Of a DNA stretch of 64,000 nt, positions 45,220 to 53,361 are shown piece after piece. The stretch comes from Evansella sp. LMS18 (GTDB lineage Bacteria; Bacillota; Bacilli; Bacillales; Salisediminibacteriaceae). Location: contig NZ_CP093301.1 in assembly GCF_024362785.1 (NCBI RefSeq), forward strand, positions 744,001 to 808,000. Direction: 5' to 3'. The notes beneath the pieces are model-generated. The model saw only the letters and a program-made list of their open reading frames with translations. It ran no database searches and was not told where the DNA came from. Made by a program: the position numbers and the translations under genes. Within the stretch, counting starts at the first letter, position 1, and each line of letters starts with the position of its first letter.

Positions 45220-46134
45220 ATGGAGAAAAAACATAAATCTCTTATTTTTACATCAATGCTTATCCTTTTCAGCGGAGCTGCTGTTCTGTTATTAAACAGC
45301 ACAATTTTTGAGGAAACTACGAAGAGTTATACAGCTATGGAGCATAATGGAGTTTCCCATACAAGAACTCTCCCTGAGGTTCCCTATCTTGTTACGGAAA
45401 GCAATCCGGCCAGGGCGGGGCATGCGGAACAGGTCAGGGAAAAGTGGGCGGGGACAGAAATTGAGCCGGCCCAGTGGGGAGAACAGGTTACAGGGGTTAA
45501 GAACAGGATGGCCACAGAAGAAAAAGTCCTCACACTGACACTGGATGCTTGCGGTGGACCATACGGAAGCGGTTATGATGAGGAGCTTATAGATTTCCTG
45601 CGTGAAGAAGAAATCCCGGCTGTATTGTTTGTTAACGCCCGCTGGATTTCTGAAAACGAAGCTGTTTTCCTGGAACTCAGCGAGGATGATCTTTTTACGA
45701 TTGAAAACCATGGTACAGAACACCTCCCACTCTCTGTTTCCAGCGGTACGGCGTGGGGAATTAAAGGCACAGGCGGGGCAGAGGAAGTGATTGATGAAGT
45801 GATGGAAAATCAGGAACTGATCTACTCTTTAACAGGAATCTGGCCATCCTTTTTCCGTTCAGGCACGGCTTACTATGATGAAGCAGCCGTCCAGATAGTT
45901 AATGACCTTGGTCTTGAAGCAGTCAATTACGATATTCTTGGAGACGCAGGAGCAACATATACAAGCTCCCAGGTTAAAGAGGCTCTGCTTACCGCAGAGG
46001 CAGGATCGATTGCGTTGCTGCATATGAATCAGCCTGGGAGCGGTACTGCAGAGGGGGTTATGGAGGCAGTGCCTCTTCTGCAGGAAAGAGGGTTTGAATT
46101 TGTTCATCTTGGGGATTATGAGCTGGAAGAATAA
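45220..46134 (+). CDS. Exported polysaccharide deacetylase (NodB fold)
   Basis: 304 residues. A signal/anchor segment (about residues 8-27) puts the enzyme outside the membrane. The NodB domain begins near residue 105: LTLDACGGPYGSGYDEELID is the catalytic/metal motif 1 variant, ENHGTEHLPLS gives the HxxxH metal pair, FFRSGTAYYDEAA and GDAGATYTSSQV later motifs, and LLHMNQPGSGTAEG the final His. Acts on N-acetylated cell-wall or surface glycans. AAAGGAGCGGACAG precedes the ATG. Not obviously tied to the FDH cluster that diverges from it. Confidence 0.88.
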   Translation: MEKKHKSLIFTSMLILFSGAAVLLLNSTIFEETTKSYTAMEHNGVSHTRTLPEVPYLVTESNPARAGHAEQVREKWAGTEIEPAQWGEQVTGVKNRMATEEKVLTLTLDACGGPYGSGYDEELIDFLREEEIPAVLFVNARWISENEAVFLELSEDDLFTIENHGTEHLPLSVSSGTAWGIKGTGGAEEVIDEVMENQELIYSLTGIWPSFFRSGTAYYDEAAVQIVNDLGLEAVNYDILGDAGATYTSSQVKEALLTAEAGSIALLHMNQPGSGTAEGVMEAVPLLQERGFEFVHLGDYELEE

Positions 46135-46192
46135 TTAATGGAAAAACGGAAGCGGCTGGCTTTTCAGGTGGTAGCAGTTCCGGCTGAAAGTG

Positions 46193-46500
46193 TGCAAGAC
46201 TTCTTGCGTCCCTTGAGTTGTATGGTTGCCCCTGCTCAAGGGATGCAAGGCCTTCTTGCGTCCCTTGAATTGTAGAATTACTCCTGCTCAAGGGATGCAA
46301 GGCCTTCTTGCGTCCCTTGAATTGTAGAATTGCCCACGCTCAAGGGATGCAAGGCTTTCTTGCGTCCCTTGAATTGTAGAATTACTCCTGCTCAAGGGAT
46401 GCAAGGCCTTCTTGCGTCCCTTGAATTGTAGAATTGCCCACGCTCAAGGGATGCAAGGCCTTCTTGCGTCCCTTGAGATATAGGATTGCTCACGCTCAAA
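46193..46500. repeat. Array C: six tandem 52-bp hairpin units
   Basis: TGCAAG starts at 46193, 46244, 46296, 46348, 46400 and 46452: one 51-bp step, then four 52-bp steps. Units read CAAGGGATGCAAG, GCCTT (or GCTTT, ACTT), CTTGCGTCCCTTGA, then a GAATTGTAGAATT stretch. The arms TCAAGGGATGCAAG and CTTGCGTCCCTTGA pair 13/14, a strong hairpin. The one short step has a loop one base shorter. TCAAGGGATGCAAG is shared with array B. It lies between convergent genes and ends at the next gene's terminator. Confidence 0.96.
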
Positions 46501-46529
46501 AAAAACAAGGATGCAGCGATATGCATCCT
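46498..46529 (-). terminator. Terminator of the PAS-STAS operon
   Basis: AGGATGCA and TGCATCCT form an 8-bp stem (46508-46529) and on the minus strand TTGTTTTTTTT follows. The GGATGCA arm resembles the neighbouring repeat unit. Confidence 0.88.
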
Positions 46530-46534
46530 AATAC

Positions 46535-47290
46535 TTATTCGTAAAATTTCCTAACTGCTGCTTTAAGTGAATGAATGAATTCGATATGTAACTTTATATC
46601 CAGTTCGTGCAGCCTTTTTGCCTGATCCGGCTTTACGCCTGTAATAAGAACCTCATTTCCCATATAACAAAGGGAAGCGAACATTCTTTTCAGCATTCTT
46701 ACACCAGAGGCTTCAATGCTGCCAACTGCAGTAAAGTCAAACAGCAGGGTTTCCGTACTCTGTTCTTTTGAAGACGCCAGTACATTGTTTTGTATAACGT
46801 TCATTTTGTCTTCGTTGAGATCCCCATATAACGGAATGAGAGCCACTCCATCCGTAATTTGTATGTACGGAGCCGACAGGCGGTTATTCTCCTGCAGCGC
46901 TTCCTCCAGCTTTTCCTTTTCTCCGAGCAGCTCAAAATTAGTTTCACTAAGCCGCTCTCGCAGGTTCGCCAGCTGTCCTGAAACTTCATCAATGGATCTA
47001 TCTTTCCGGAAGATGATTATCTCTCCATACAGGTCATTTCCCCAGCCTACAGCAAGTTCAACAGGAATGACTTCCCCTTGCTCAGTAACCAGGTTAGCTT
47101 CCAGGGTTACTTTTTCCTCTTCCGGTTTAACCCACCTTTTTACTTTATCCCGGCTTCCTTCCTCCACAGCCGAAAGAAAGGTATCTGCTTTACCGAGAAG
47201 TGCCGCCGCCTCTGAGGTAGAATCTAAAATCTTAAAGTTCCTGTCTATTACAACCGCGGAGAGCGGCAGATGATTAAGAGCTGTTTGCAT
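46535..47290 (-). CDS. PAS-coiled coil-STAS regulator (RsbR-like)
   Basis: 251 residues in three parts: a PAS domain (about 1-95: LSAVVIDRNFKILDSTSEAAALL...GEIIIFRKDRS), a coiled-coil (about 100-140, rich in Glu/Leu) and a STAS domain (about 150-250: VALIPLYGDLNEDKM, LLFDFTAVGSIEASGVRML). RsbR-type stressosome proteins have a variable sensor plus this type of STAS. The preferred ATG at 47290 has AAGGGAGG eight bases upstream; a longer frame starts at 47317. It overlaps the upstream B12-binding gene by 17 bases, so the two are likely one signalling unit. Confidence 0.85.
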   Translation of the reverse strand: MQTALNHLPLSAVVIDRNFKILDSTSEAAALLGKADTFLSAVEEGSRDKVKRWVKPEEEKVTLEANLVTEQGEVIPVELAVGWGNDLYGEIIIFRKDRSIDEVSGQLANLRERLSETNFELLGEKEKLEEALQENNRLSAPYIQITDGVALIPLYGDLNEDKMNVIQNNVLASSKEQSTETLLFDFTAVGSIEASGVRMLKRMFASLCYMGNEVLITGVKPDQAKRLHELDIKLHIEFIHSLKAAVRKFYE

Positions 47291-47939
47291 TATTTCTGCC
47301 TCCCTTACAGTCGTCAAGCCAGTATTGAAGGGAGCGTAAATCCCTTATTATAATTACATCATCCTTTTGAAAGGAGGAAAGTCCATACTTTTTTGCCATC
47401 CGGCCGCCAACAAGAATTAATGGTTTATATTCCCCATTGCTGATTTTTGCAATATATTCCTTTACCGCAGGGAGTCTGTAGGACAAAGCTGCAGAAAGGG
47501 AAACGACATCCGGCTTCCACTGTTTAATGGCTGCCAGTGCATGATCAAGCGGAAGGTCGGGACCGTGGTATCTTACACTCCACCCTTTATCCCTGAAGAG
47601 TGCTGCAGCCATTTTCATTCCTATATAGTGCTGCTCCCCTTCTACACTAAAGAGCATCGCTTTCTTTTTTACCGGCAAATCCTCATCCGCCTGCCGGTAT
47701 TTCTGTTCCATTGTCCGGGAAAGAGCGAAATCGCAAACTGCTGTAGCAAGATGCTCGTCAGCTACGGTAATCTCGTTTTCTTCCCAAAGTTCGCCTATAT
47801 AGTACATGGCAGGGGTTATGAAATCTTCATACAAACTAAGCCGGGAATATTTATTCTCAATTTCCTTAAATTGCTCTATTACCCCGTCTTCCCGCCCTTC
47901 AAGTAAAAGGCCAGCCAGCTGCTTCGGTTCCATTATCAT
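47274..47939 (-). CDS. B12-binding protein with CarH-like photoreceptor motifs
   Basis: 221 residues. Residues 1-85 are a helical bundle with W52-x9-E62-H63, the Wx9EH signature of the adenosylcobalamin photoreceptor family (CarH/LitR type). A Rossmann cobalamin domain follows, with an ExHxxG motif in GEQHYIG whose His104 should be the lower axial ligand, and SLSAALSYRLP and LVGGRMAKKYG as later motifs. There is no MerR DNA-binding domain. This suggests a light or B12 sensor whose output is the PAS-STAS protein next to it (inference). AAGGTGG precedes the ATG. It is the third gene of the operon. Confidence 0.85.
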   Translation of the reverse strand: MIMEPKQLAGLLLEGREDGVIEQFKEIENKYSRLSLYEDFITPAMYYIGELWEENEITVADEHLATAVCDFALSRTMEQKYRQADEDLPVKKKAMLFSVEGEQHYIGMKMAAALFRDKGWSVRYHGPDLPLDHALAAIKQWKPDVVSLSAALSYRLPAVKEYIAKISNGEYKPLILVGGRMAKKYGLSSFQKDDVIIIRDLRSLQYWLDDCKGGRNNANSS

Positions 47940-47957
47940 CTGTCATCCCACCTTGGC

Positions 47958-48314
47958 TTACCGGCCAGACTTGAGTATAGCAATCGCTTCATCAAGCATA
48001 TGCAAAAATGCCTGCTCCTCATCAGGGTCTGTTTTACCGGGTATGATTTCTTTTAATCTTTGAAAATTATCGATGATAAGCTCCGTCCCTACCTGTCTGC
48101 TCGTTAGTACTCGTTCAAGCCACTCCGTATAATCAGTAAAATACTTATTATCATCCATTAAACAGGCGGTTTCCAGATGATTCAGATGGTGGAAGTTATC
48201 CTCTTCGGTCCGTTTATATCCATTTTCACCAAACTTACCCCACAGCGCTGGATAGGCATCGTAAATTTGCTTTACAGCCTCGCTAACTATTTCTCTCTTC
48301 ACTTCCTGTTTCAT
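47958..48314 (-). CDS. Small helical protein associated with B12-binding sensors
   Basis: 118 residues, unrecognised by strict motif but all-helical in pattern. It carries YPALWGKFGENGYKRTEEDN, then HHLNHLETACLMDDNKYFTD and YTEWLERVLTSRQVG. I recall similar stretches at the N-terminus of cobalamin-binding regulators in other bacteria, where they precede the B12 domain; here the module would be a separate protein (inference). The ATG overlaps the preceding gene by four bases (ATGA), and the B12-binding gene starts 18 bases after its stop. Role unknown. Confidence 0.7.
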   Translation of the reverse strand: MKQEVKREIVSEAVKQIYDAYPALWGKFGENGYKRTEEDNFHHLNHLETACLMDDNKYFTDYTEWLERVLTSRQVGTELIIDNFQRLKEIIPGKTDPDEEQAFLHMLDEAIAILKSGR

Positions 48315-48616
48315 CGGGCCACTACCTTATATCGGGAGACTTTCGGCACGATAGAAGCCAGTTCTTTATCCGGATACTTTTTTTCAAGTTCATGTATTTT
48401 TTTATATTCGTCACTGGTCACCCAGGCGAGATAATTCTCTTTTGTTTCCCATTCCAGATGTACGGTTAGTTCCTGGGGTTTTTTATCATTCTGAAGCAGC
48501 TGAAAAGAAAGGAATCCTTCAGCTTTATCAACACCCCTCGTCCGGTTCCGGTATATGTTGATTACTTCTTCCGTCTTTTCTTCGGGCACAGTCACGGTGG
48601 AGGTAACAATGTACAT
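48311..48616 (-). CDS. ABM-fold monooxygenase, HmoA/IsdG-like
   Basis: 101 residues, a dimeric antibiotic-biosynthesis-monooxygenase fold. MYIVTSTVTVPEEKTEEV, EGFLSFQLL and HLEWETKENYLAWVTSDEYKKIH match small haem-degrading or quinone-type monooxygenases. The W and H in YLAWVTSDEYKKIH could be the haem-contacting pair of the IsdG/HmoA group, but the N-terminal Asn is replaced by Thr or not obvious, so haem degradation is not assured. AAAGGAG precedes the ATG by seven bases. It is the promoter-proximal gene of the B12/STAS operon, linked by a 4-base overlap to the next gene. Confidence 0.75.
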   Translation of the reverse strand: MYIVTSTVTVPEEKTEEVINIYRNRTRGVDKAEGFLSFQLLQNDKKPQELTVHLEWETKENYLAWVTSDEYKKIHELEKKYPDKELASIVPKVSRYKVVAR

Positions 48617-48932
48617 TCAAAAACTCCTTTACAAAAAAAAAATAGAGGTGCCGTTTCATAATCTATATACTAACCATATAGAAGGGGTAAAGCTGTGTCA
48701 AACGTTAATGTTCTGTGTGCGCTATCGATGGTTAGTGTGGATTATCCAAAGACGGAAGTTGTCTTTTTGGTAAATGTTAATTAAATCAATTTGGCAAAGT
48801 TATTTCATGAAGCTCTGTTCAGTAACTCCTCCTGTAAAAGTGCTGTTCCCGCTAGAGTCGCCGTCTTACGCTGCTATCGAAAAGAAACGTTCGTTTTTTA
48901 AAACACAAGTCTATATATGAAACTCATTCATC
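48617..48932. other. Intergenic gap, no gene recognised
   Basis: 316 bases between the ldh stop and the start of the four-gene B12/STAS operon. It should contain that operon's leftward promoter, but no convincing -35/-10 pair or riboswitch was found. A short AAACGTTCGTTT palindrome with a T tract near 48887-48900 might end ldh. Confidence 0.4.
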
Positions 48933-49871
48933 TTAAAAAATCTTTTCTATATATCCTTTAAGGATATCCGCAGAGTTATCAAAACGGGCTGTCTCTTCTT
49001 TGTTCAGCTTTAAATTCACTATTTCTCGTATTCCCCCTGAATTAATTACCGCAGGTACCCCTGTATAAACTTCCTCATGGCCGTACTCACCTTTCAGCAG
49101 GGCTGAAACGGGCAGGACAGCATTTTCGTCTTTCGCAATTGCCCTGGTTATCCTAGCCAGCCCCATCCCGATACCGTAATATGTTGCTCCTTTTCGCTTA
49201 ATAATCTCATAGGCAGCGTCACGTACTTTTATAAATAATTCCTCTAATTCTTCCTCATTCGGCCTGTTTTCTTCATCAAAATCGAATAATGGTTTCCCGG
49301 CAATCATTACATGGCTCCATAATGGCAGTGATGAATCGCCGTGTTCCCCTAAAATGAGGGCATGTACGTTCCTGGAATCCACCTTAAACTTATCCGCTAA
49401 TAAGTAGCGGAATCTCGCTGAATCAAGTACTGTCCCAGAGCCAATCACCTGGCTGGAAGGAAGGCCGGAGTACTTCCATGTCGCATATGCCAGCACATCA
49501 ACTGGATTAGTCGCAACTAAAAAGATTCCCTTGAATCCCGATTCCATTACTTTAGTAACAATATCTTTAAATATCTTTGCGTTCTTCTCCAATAATTCCA
49601 GCCGTGTTTCTCCAGGAGCCTGATTCGCCCCTGCACAGTTGACAACGAGATTGGCATCTTTGCAGTCTTCATAGGAACCCGCCCATATATTCATTGGGAA
49701 CGAAAAAGGCATACCATGCAGCAGATCGATCGCATCCCCTTCCGCTTTATCGTGGTTTACGTCAATAATAACCAAGTCTCTCACAAAGCCTTGGTTTAAC
49801 AGAGCATAAGCAAAACTCGAACCGACTGCACCTGCACCGATGATCACAACTTTCATACTTTTAATTTCCAT
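48933..49871 (-). CDS. ldh: L-lactate dehydrogenase
   Basis: 312 residues. NAD-dependent reduction of pyruvate to lactate. The Rossmann loop is [17 protein letters not shown], the catalytic-loop block is [35 protein letters not shown] and the active-site [12 protein letters not shown] with the catalytic His. [16 protein letters not shown] is typical of LDH rather than MDH. GTG 49880 lies too near the GAGAGGAG site; ATG 49871 is ten bases after it and chosen. The two lactate permeases at 59-62 kb give this region a lactate theme. No Rex box was seen upstream. Confidence 0.94.
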   Translation of the reverse strand: MEIKSMKVVIIGAGAVGSSFAYALLNQGFVRDLVIIDVNHDKAEGDAIDLLHGMPFSFPMNIWAGSYEDCKDANLVVNCAGANQAPGETRLELLEKNAKIFKDIVTKVMESGFKGIFLVATNPVDVLAYATWKYSGLPSSQVIGSGTVLDSARFRYLLADKFKVDSRNVHALILGEHGDSSLPLWSHVMIAGKPLFDFDEENRPNEEELEELFIKVRDAAYEIIKRKGATYYGIGMGLARITRAIAKDENAVLPVSALLKGEYGHEEVYTGVPAVINSGGIREIVNLKLNKEETARFDNSADILKGYIEKIF

Positions 49872-49962
49872 GCATACCACTCTCCTCTCATTTAACCATT
49901 CCTCTATATTTTCAAGAAAAAAACTGTTTTTATGTAAAAGAGCTATAAAAACACAATAAAAT

Positions 49963-49987
49963 AAGGACGCAGCCTCTGTGCGTCCTT
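49963..49987 (-). terminator. Terminator of the DUF2642 gene
   Basis: AAGGACGCA and TGCGTCCTT form a perfect 9-bp stem around a 7-base loop; on the minus strand ATTTTATT follows. Confidence 0.85.
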
Positions 49988-50005
49988 GCAGCCTCTATGA
50001 ATAAT

Positions 50006-50236
50006 TCAGTCTGGCATGGCCCAGATTATTTCCTGGATTCTTATGAAAAAAGTCGTATCTTTGCTCTGGACAGTTATATGGTCAGGTTTCACTTCCATTA
50101 ACTGTCCCTGCACAGTCCCTCTCCCTGTCTCTATAACTACATGTCTGCCGATAAGCGACCGCAGTGTCTCATTTAAGAATGGGTCATACAGTGAGATATA
50201 CTGCACACTCCCCTGCGTGTTCCTGTTCTCAGCCAT
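50006..50236 (-). CDS. DUF2642 family protein (YuzF-like)
   Basis: 76 residues, near the 78 of B. subtilis YuzF. PFLNETLRSLIGRHVVIETGRGTVQGQLMEVKPDHITVQ is the DUF2642 block, a small Sm-like or SH3-like beta-barrel (shape inferred). In-frame ATGs occur at 50296 and 50236; AGGAGG lies nine bases before 50236, which is chosen. Function unknown, with spore-coat association seen for some members. The next 302 bases to 50538 hold a TATAAT at 50481-50486 that could serve the rightward gene, without a clear -35. Confidence 0.82.
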   Translation of the reverse strand: MAENRNTQGSVQYISLYDPFLNETLRSLIGRHVVIETGRGTVQGQLMEVKPDHITVQSKDTTFFIRIQEIIWAMPD

Positions 50237-50538
50237 ATATACATGCCTCCTGGACCTGGCCATCTCTGCCAGCTTTTTTTCAAAAATAGGATTCACGATG
50301 TTCAGCAGGAAAGTTTTTTTCTCCCGCCAGTCTCATTATATGCCCTGGTAATCGCCTGGTGACGGGAAAGAGGATTTTTGTGGCAGGCAGAATTAATTAT
50401 TGTCTTTATAAGAGGATGCATCCCAGCCAGCCTTTCTTCTTTCGGTATTCATTCCTATTTCGTTTCCTCTCTTTATCTATTATAATTAAGTCAGCTTTAT
50501 ACTAACAACATAGTATGTCCACTAGCCGAGGTGAAAAA

Positions 50539-51309
50539 ATGTCGAAGAACAAGAAAATTTATTTTGGGGCAGGGGCTGTTATTCTCTTAGCTTTATCACT
50601 GCTAATGATAGTAATGACGATGGATGAACCCCAGAACGGAGCCTCACAGCCTCAGGTCTCACAGGATTCTGCGAGCGAGACTGAAGAAACAGAAAGTAAC
50701 GGGTCTGACAGCAATGATAATGTTACTGACGAACCAGTCGGGGAAGGAAGCATATTGGGAGATGATCAATTTAATGATGACGAAATAATGGAGTACGCAG
50801 AAGAAGCTGTCAGCAATACATCACTGACAAGCTCTATTGATGGTCCCAGAATCGAATCTTTCAGAGAACATGCTCTTCTACGGCAAAATTATCTCAACCT
50901 TATGGGGCAGAATTTATCTGAAGAAGACGAAATGGAGAATGAAGCTGATTGGTCAGCTAAGGAACTCAATGCCTGGATAGCCGTTGCTGAAGAAGAAACG
51001 GGATTTACCTATTCAGAAGATGAGTTTATGGAGTTTGTGAATGAAGAAGGATATATCGAAGAAGATGACCAGGAAACAAGAATATTACTGCATGTACTTT
51101 CAGAAGAAGACGACAACCTCTATACAAGGCAGCTGGAATATCTATATATGCGGCCATTCGTCTGGCAATCGGTAAAACCGGCTTTAGAAGAGCAATATGA
51201 GCAGGAATCTGACGAGTCAGATGAAGAATATGAATACAGGCTTTATTTAGAACTTGGAGAAGCAATATCAGCCTATCTTGATGAAAACCATCCCGAACTC
51301 ATGCAATAA
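50539..51309 (+). CDS. Membrane-anchored acidic hypothetical protein
   Basis: 256 residues, unrecognised. An N-terminal membrane anchor (about residues 8-25, IYFGAGAVILLALSLLMIV) is followed by a Ser/Glu/Asp-rich linker (about 28-80) and a helical acidic domain with EDEMENEADWSAKELNAW and RQLEYLYMRPFVWQSVKPAL. The extreme acidity of the exported part resembles proteins of halophilic or alkaliphilic bacilli. GAGGTGAAAAA precedes ATG 50539; the open frame begins at 50515. It ends at a bidirectional terminator. No function is assigned. Confidence 0.72.
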   Translation: MSKNKKIYFGAGAVILLALSLLMIVMTMDEPQNGASQPQVSQDSASETEETESNGSDSNDNVTDEPVGEGSILGDDQFNDDEIMEYAEEAVSNTSLTSSIDGPRIESFREHALLRQNYLNLMGQNLSEEDEMENEADWSAKELNAWIAVAEEETGFTYSEDEFMEFVNEEGYIEEDDQETRILLHVLSEEDDNLYTRQLEYLYMRPFVWQSVKPALEEQYEQESDESDEEYEYRLYLELGEAISAYLDENHPELMQ

Positions 51310-51324
51310 GTAACAAATAACACG

Positions 51325-51352
51325 AACAGCCACCAAATATCCGGTGGCTGTT
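51325..51352. terminator. Bidirectional terminator
   Basis: AACAGCCACC and GGTGGCTGTT form a perfect 10-bp stem, with TTTT after the right arm. It separates two convergent hypothetical genes. Confidence 0.93.
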
Positions 51353-51396
51353 TTTACATTTTTTAATAGGATCTATTACAAGGTGTGTACAAATTC

Positions 51397-52014
51397 TCAG
51401 TCATACTCAGAAAAAACTAAAGTAAACATTGCTTTTTCATCAGTCACTGTATCTATTAATACCAATTTTGCCTCTGTTTCAAAATCGAGGGCCGGGACAT
51501 TGAAATAGGCCCTCTTCATCGCTCCGCCGCCAAGAACTTCCTCTTTTTCAGCATATATAATTTCTCCATCCTGTTCTATCGCCGCCTCGTAAAGAAAACC
51601 TTTATTTTCCCTGAAACGGATGCTGAATGGAAGGTAACCGTCCATTAATTCTTTTGTAACTTCTTCTCTTTTTACTTTTCGGCCGTATAGCTGATATGTT
51701 TCAGAGGTCTTTCTTGCAACGGTTAATGCAGGTGGTTCTATGTATGCGAATGCAATATCTTCAGAGTCTGAAGCAGCTGGAAGAATATATTTTTCCAAAG
51801 AAAAGAAAGAGGTAATCCCTTCCTCAATGATCTTATCAATCTCTTGTTCTGTTAAGTAATAGAAATATGTATCGTCGCTAAAAGTCCTGGCAAGCGCAGA
51901 CTTTTCATCCGGGCTGCCTGATGTCTCACCAGAAGTCAGAGCGATGAGCATGAATACAACAGCTGCGGCTGTTACTCCCATAGCCGTCATACTGACCAGC
52001 ATTTTTTTCACCAT
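51397..52014 (-). CDS. Membrane-anchored hypothetical protein
   Basis: 205 residues, unrecognised. An N-terminal basic/hydrophobic segment (MVKKMLVSMTAMGVTAAAVV) anchors or exports the protein, and the remainder has no clear motif; YLPFSIRFRENKGFLYEAAI and LVLIDTVTDEKAMFTLVF look beta-rich. An earlier in-frame ATG lies at 52044, but AAGGAAG sits seven bases before ATG 52014, which is chosen. It is convergent with the acidic protein gene at 50539. No function is assigned. Confidence 0.7.
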   Translation of the reverse strand: MVKKMLVSMTAMGVTAAAVVFMLIALTSGETSGSPDEKSALARTFSDDTYFYYLTEQEIDKIIEEGITSFFSLEKYILPAASDSEDIAFAYIEPPALTVARKTSETYQLYGRKVKREEVTKELMDGYLPFSIRFRENKGFLYEAAIEQDGEIIYAEKEEVLGGGAMKRAYFNVPALDFETEAKLVLIDTVTDEKAMFTLVFSEYD

Positions 52015-52159
52015 AAACTCACTTCCTTCAGCTACATTATACAATTTCGGCAGGTTCCAGGGAATAGCAACCCAATCTTTTGCGTTTCAAGCAGGTGGCA
52101 GGTGAAAACGATTTCCTTTTTCAAAAAATATAAACTTTATTTTTTTGGGAGAAAACCTG

Positions 52160-52188
52160 TTGGGAAGGGACGGGGCATATGTTATACT
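52160..52188 (+). promoter_or_regulatory. Promoter of the YitT-like gene
   Basis: TTGGGA (52160-52165), 17 bases, then TATACT (52183-52188) with a TG one base upstream (extended -10). Confidence 0.65.
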
Positions 52189-52225
52189 TCGTCTCGTTGA
52201 CTTTAAAACAAGGGGGTTGGCTTAT

Positions 52226-53110
52226 ATGTCTAAATTATTTGAAGGTGTTCGTTTAACTCCAATCATTATAATATTTTTCGGCACATTGATCTTTTCTTTC
52301 GGAATTATACATTTTAACATGCAGAACGGATTAGCCCACGGCGGAGTAACCGGAATTACTTTGCTGCTGTACTATGTGGCTGGCATCGAGCCTTCCTTAT
52401 CAAACCTTTTGATAAATATACCTTTATTCATCATCGGCTATAAGCTGTTAGGCCGGGTTATGCTTATTTACAGCGTTATTGGAACTTTATTTCTCTCGCT
52501 GACTTTACGTTTCTTTGAACTAAATCCTGTTACGGAAATCCCGCTGCAAAATGACATGATTCTCGTTTCCATTTTTGCAGGTGTTTTCACAGGTGCAGGC
52601 CTTGGAATTATATTCCGCGCAGGAGGAACCACAGGCGGCGCAGACATCCTTGCCCGTCTCGCTGATAAATTTTTCGGGATCAGCCTTGGAAAGTTTATGT
52701 TCGGATTCGATGCTGTAGTAATCACCGTTTCATTGATTCATCTTTCACCTACGCAGGCAATGTACACACTTGTCACAGTCTTCGTTGGAACGAGAGTGAT
52801 TGATTTTATCATTGAAGGTGCCAGCGCGGCTAAATCAACGATGATCATCACTTCGAAAACAGAGGAAGTATCCAAAGCTATCATTGAACGCATGTCCCGG
52901 GGTTCAACAGTGCTGACAGGAAGAGGCAGCTTCACTTCCGACGAACGCCAGGTACTCTACTGTGTTGTAAACCGCAATGAACTGATTCAGCTGAAAAAAA
53001 TCATTAATGAAATTGACCCGTATGCTTTCTTCTCCATCAACGATGTGAAAGAAGTATCAGGAGAAGGTTTTACATTCGACCAGGAAAAACGGCCGCTTAA
53101 AATATCGTAG
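52226..53110 (+). CDS. YitT/DUF161-DUF2179 membrane protein
   Basis: 294 residues with about five membrane segments (DUF161: NGLAHGGVTGITLLLYYVAG, GTTGGADILARL) followed by a C-terminal cytoplasmic DUF2179 domain (SAAKSTMIITSKTEEVSKAI, STVLTGRGSFTSDERQVLYCVVNRNE). The family includes B. subtilis YitT, YpjC and YvjA; their role is unknown. The longer frame opens at 52145; AAGGGGGTTGGCTTAT before ATG 52226 and the family N-terminus support the shorter start. A 178-bp palindrome follows the stop codon. Confidence 0.88.
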   Translation: MSKLFEGVRLTPIIIIFFGTLIFSFGIIHFNMQNGLAHGGVTGITLLLYYVAGIEPSLSNLLINIPLFIIGYKLLGRVMLIYSVIGTLFLSLTLRFFELNPVTEIPLQNDMILVSIFAGVFTGAGLGIIFRAGGTTGGADILARLADKFFGISLGKFMFGFDAVVITVSLIHLSPTQAMYTLVTVFVGTRVIDFIIEGASAAKSTMIITSKTEEVSKAIIERMSRGSTVLTGRGSFTSDERQVLYCVVNRNELIQLKKIINEIDPYAFFSINDVKEVSGEGFTFDQEKRPLKIS

Positions 53111-53150
53111 GATATAGAAAGAGGCCGAAACAGAATTAAATATTAAATTT

Positions 53151-53328
53151 AAAAAACGAATGATGAACTCATTAGCGTAGGAAATATACGTAGACTCCTG
53201 CGGGAATAGCGTGAGCCGAAGACCCCGCAGGTTGGTTTTTACCGAGGAGGCTGAGGCCATGCCCGCGGACGCGAAGTATATTTCCGGAGCGGTGTCTAAG
53301 CTCCTCTTTTGGTTCTCATTCGTTTTTT
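53151..53328. repeat. 178-bp nested palindrome of a widespread Bacillus type
   Basis: Outer arms AAAAAACGAATGA (53151-53163) and TCATTCGTTTTTT (53316-53328) are a perfect inverted repeat. Inside lie GGAAATATAC (53180-53189) / GTATATTTCC (53276-53285) and CCTGCGGG (53197-53204) / CCCGCAGG (53224-53231). I recall the inner pattern as a dispersed repeat of Bacillus genomes. With A/T runs at both ends it can terminate both convergent genes. No gene is inside. Confidence 0.8.
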
Positions 53329-53361
53329 CTTTAGTTGTATATAATTTTGTCCCATCAATTT

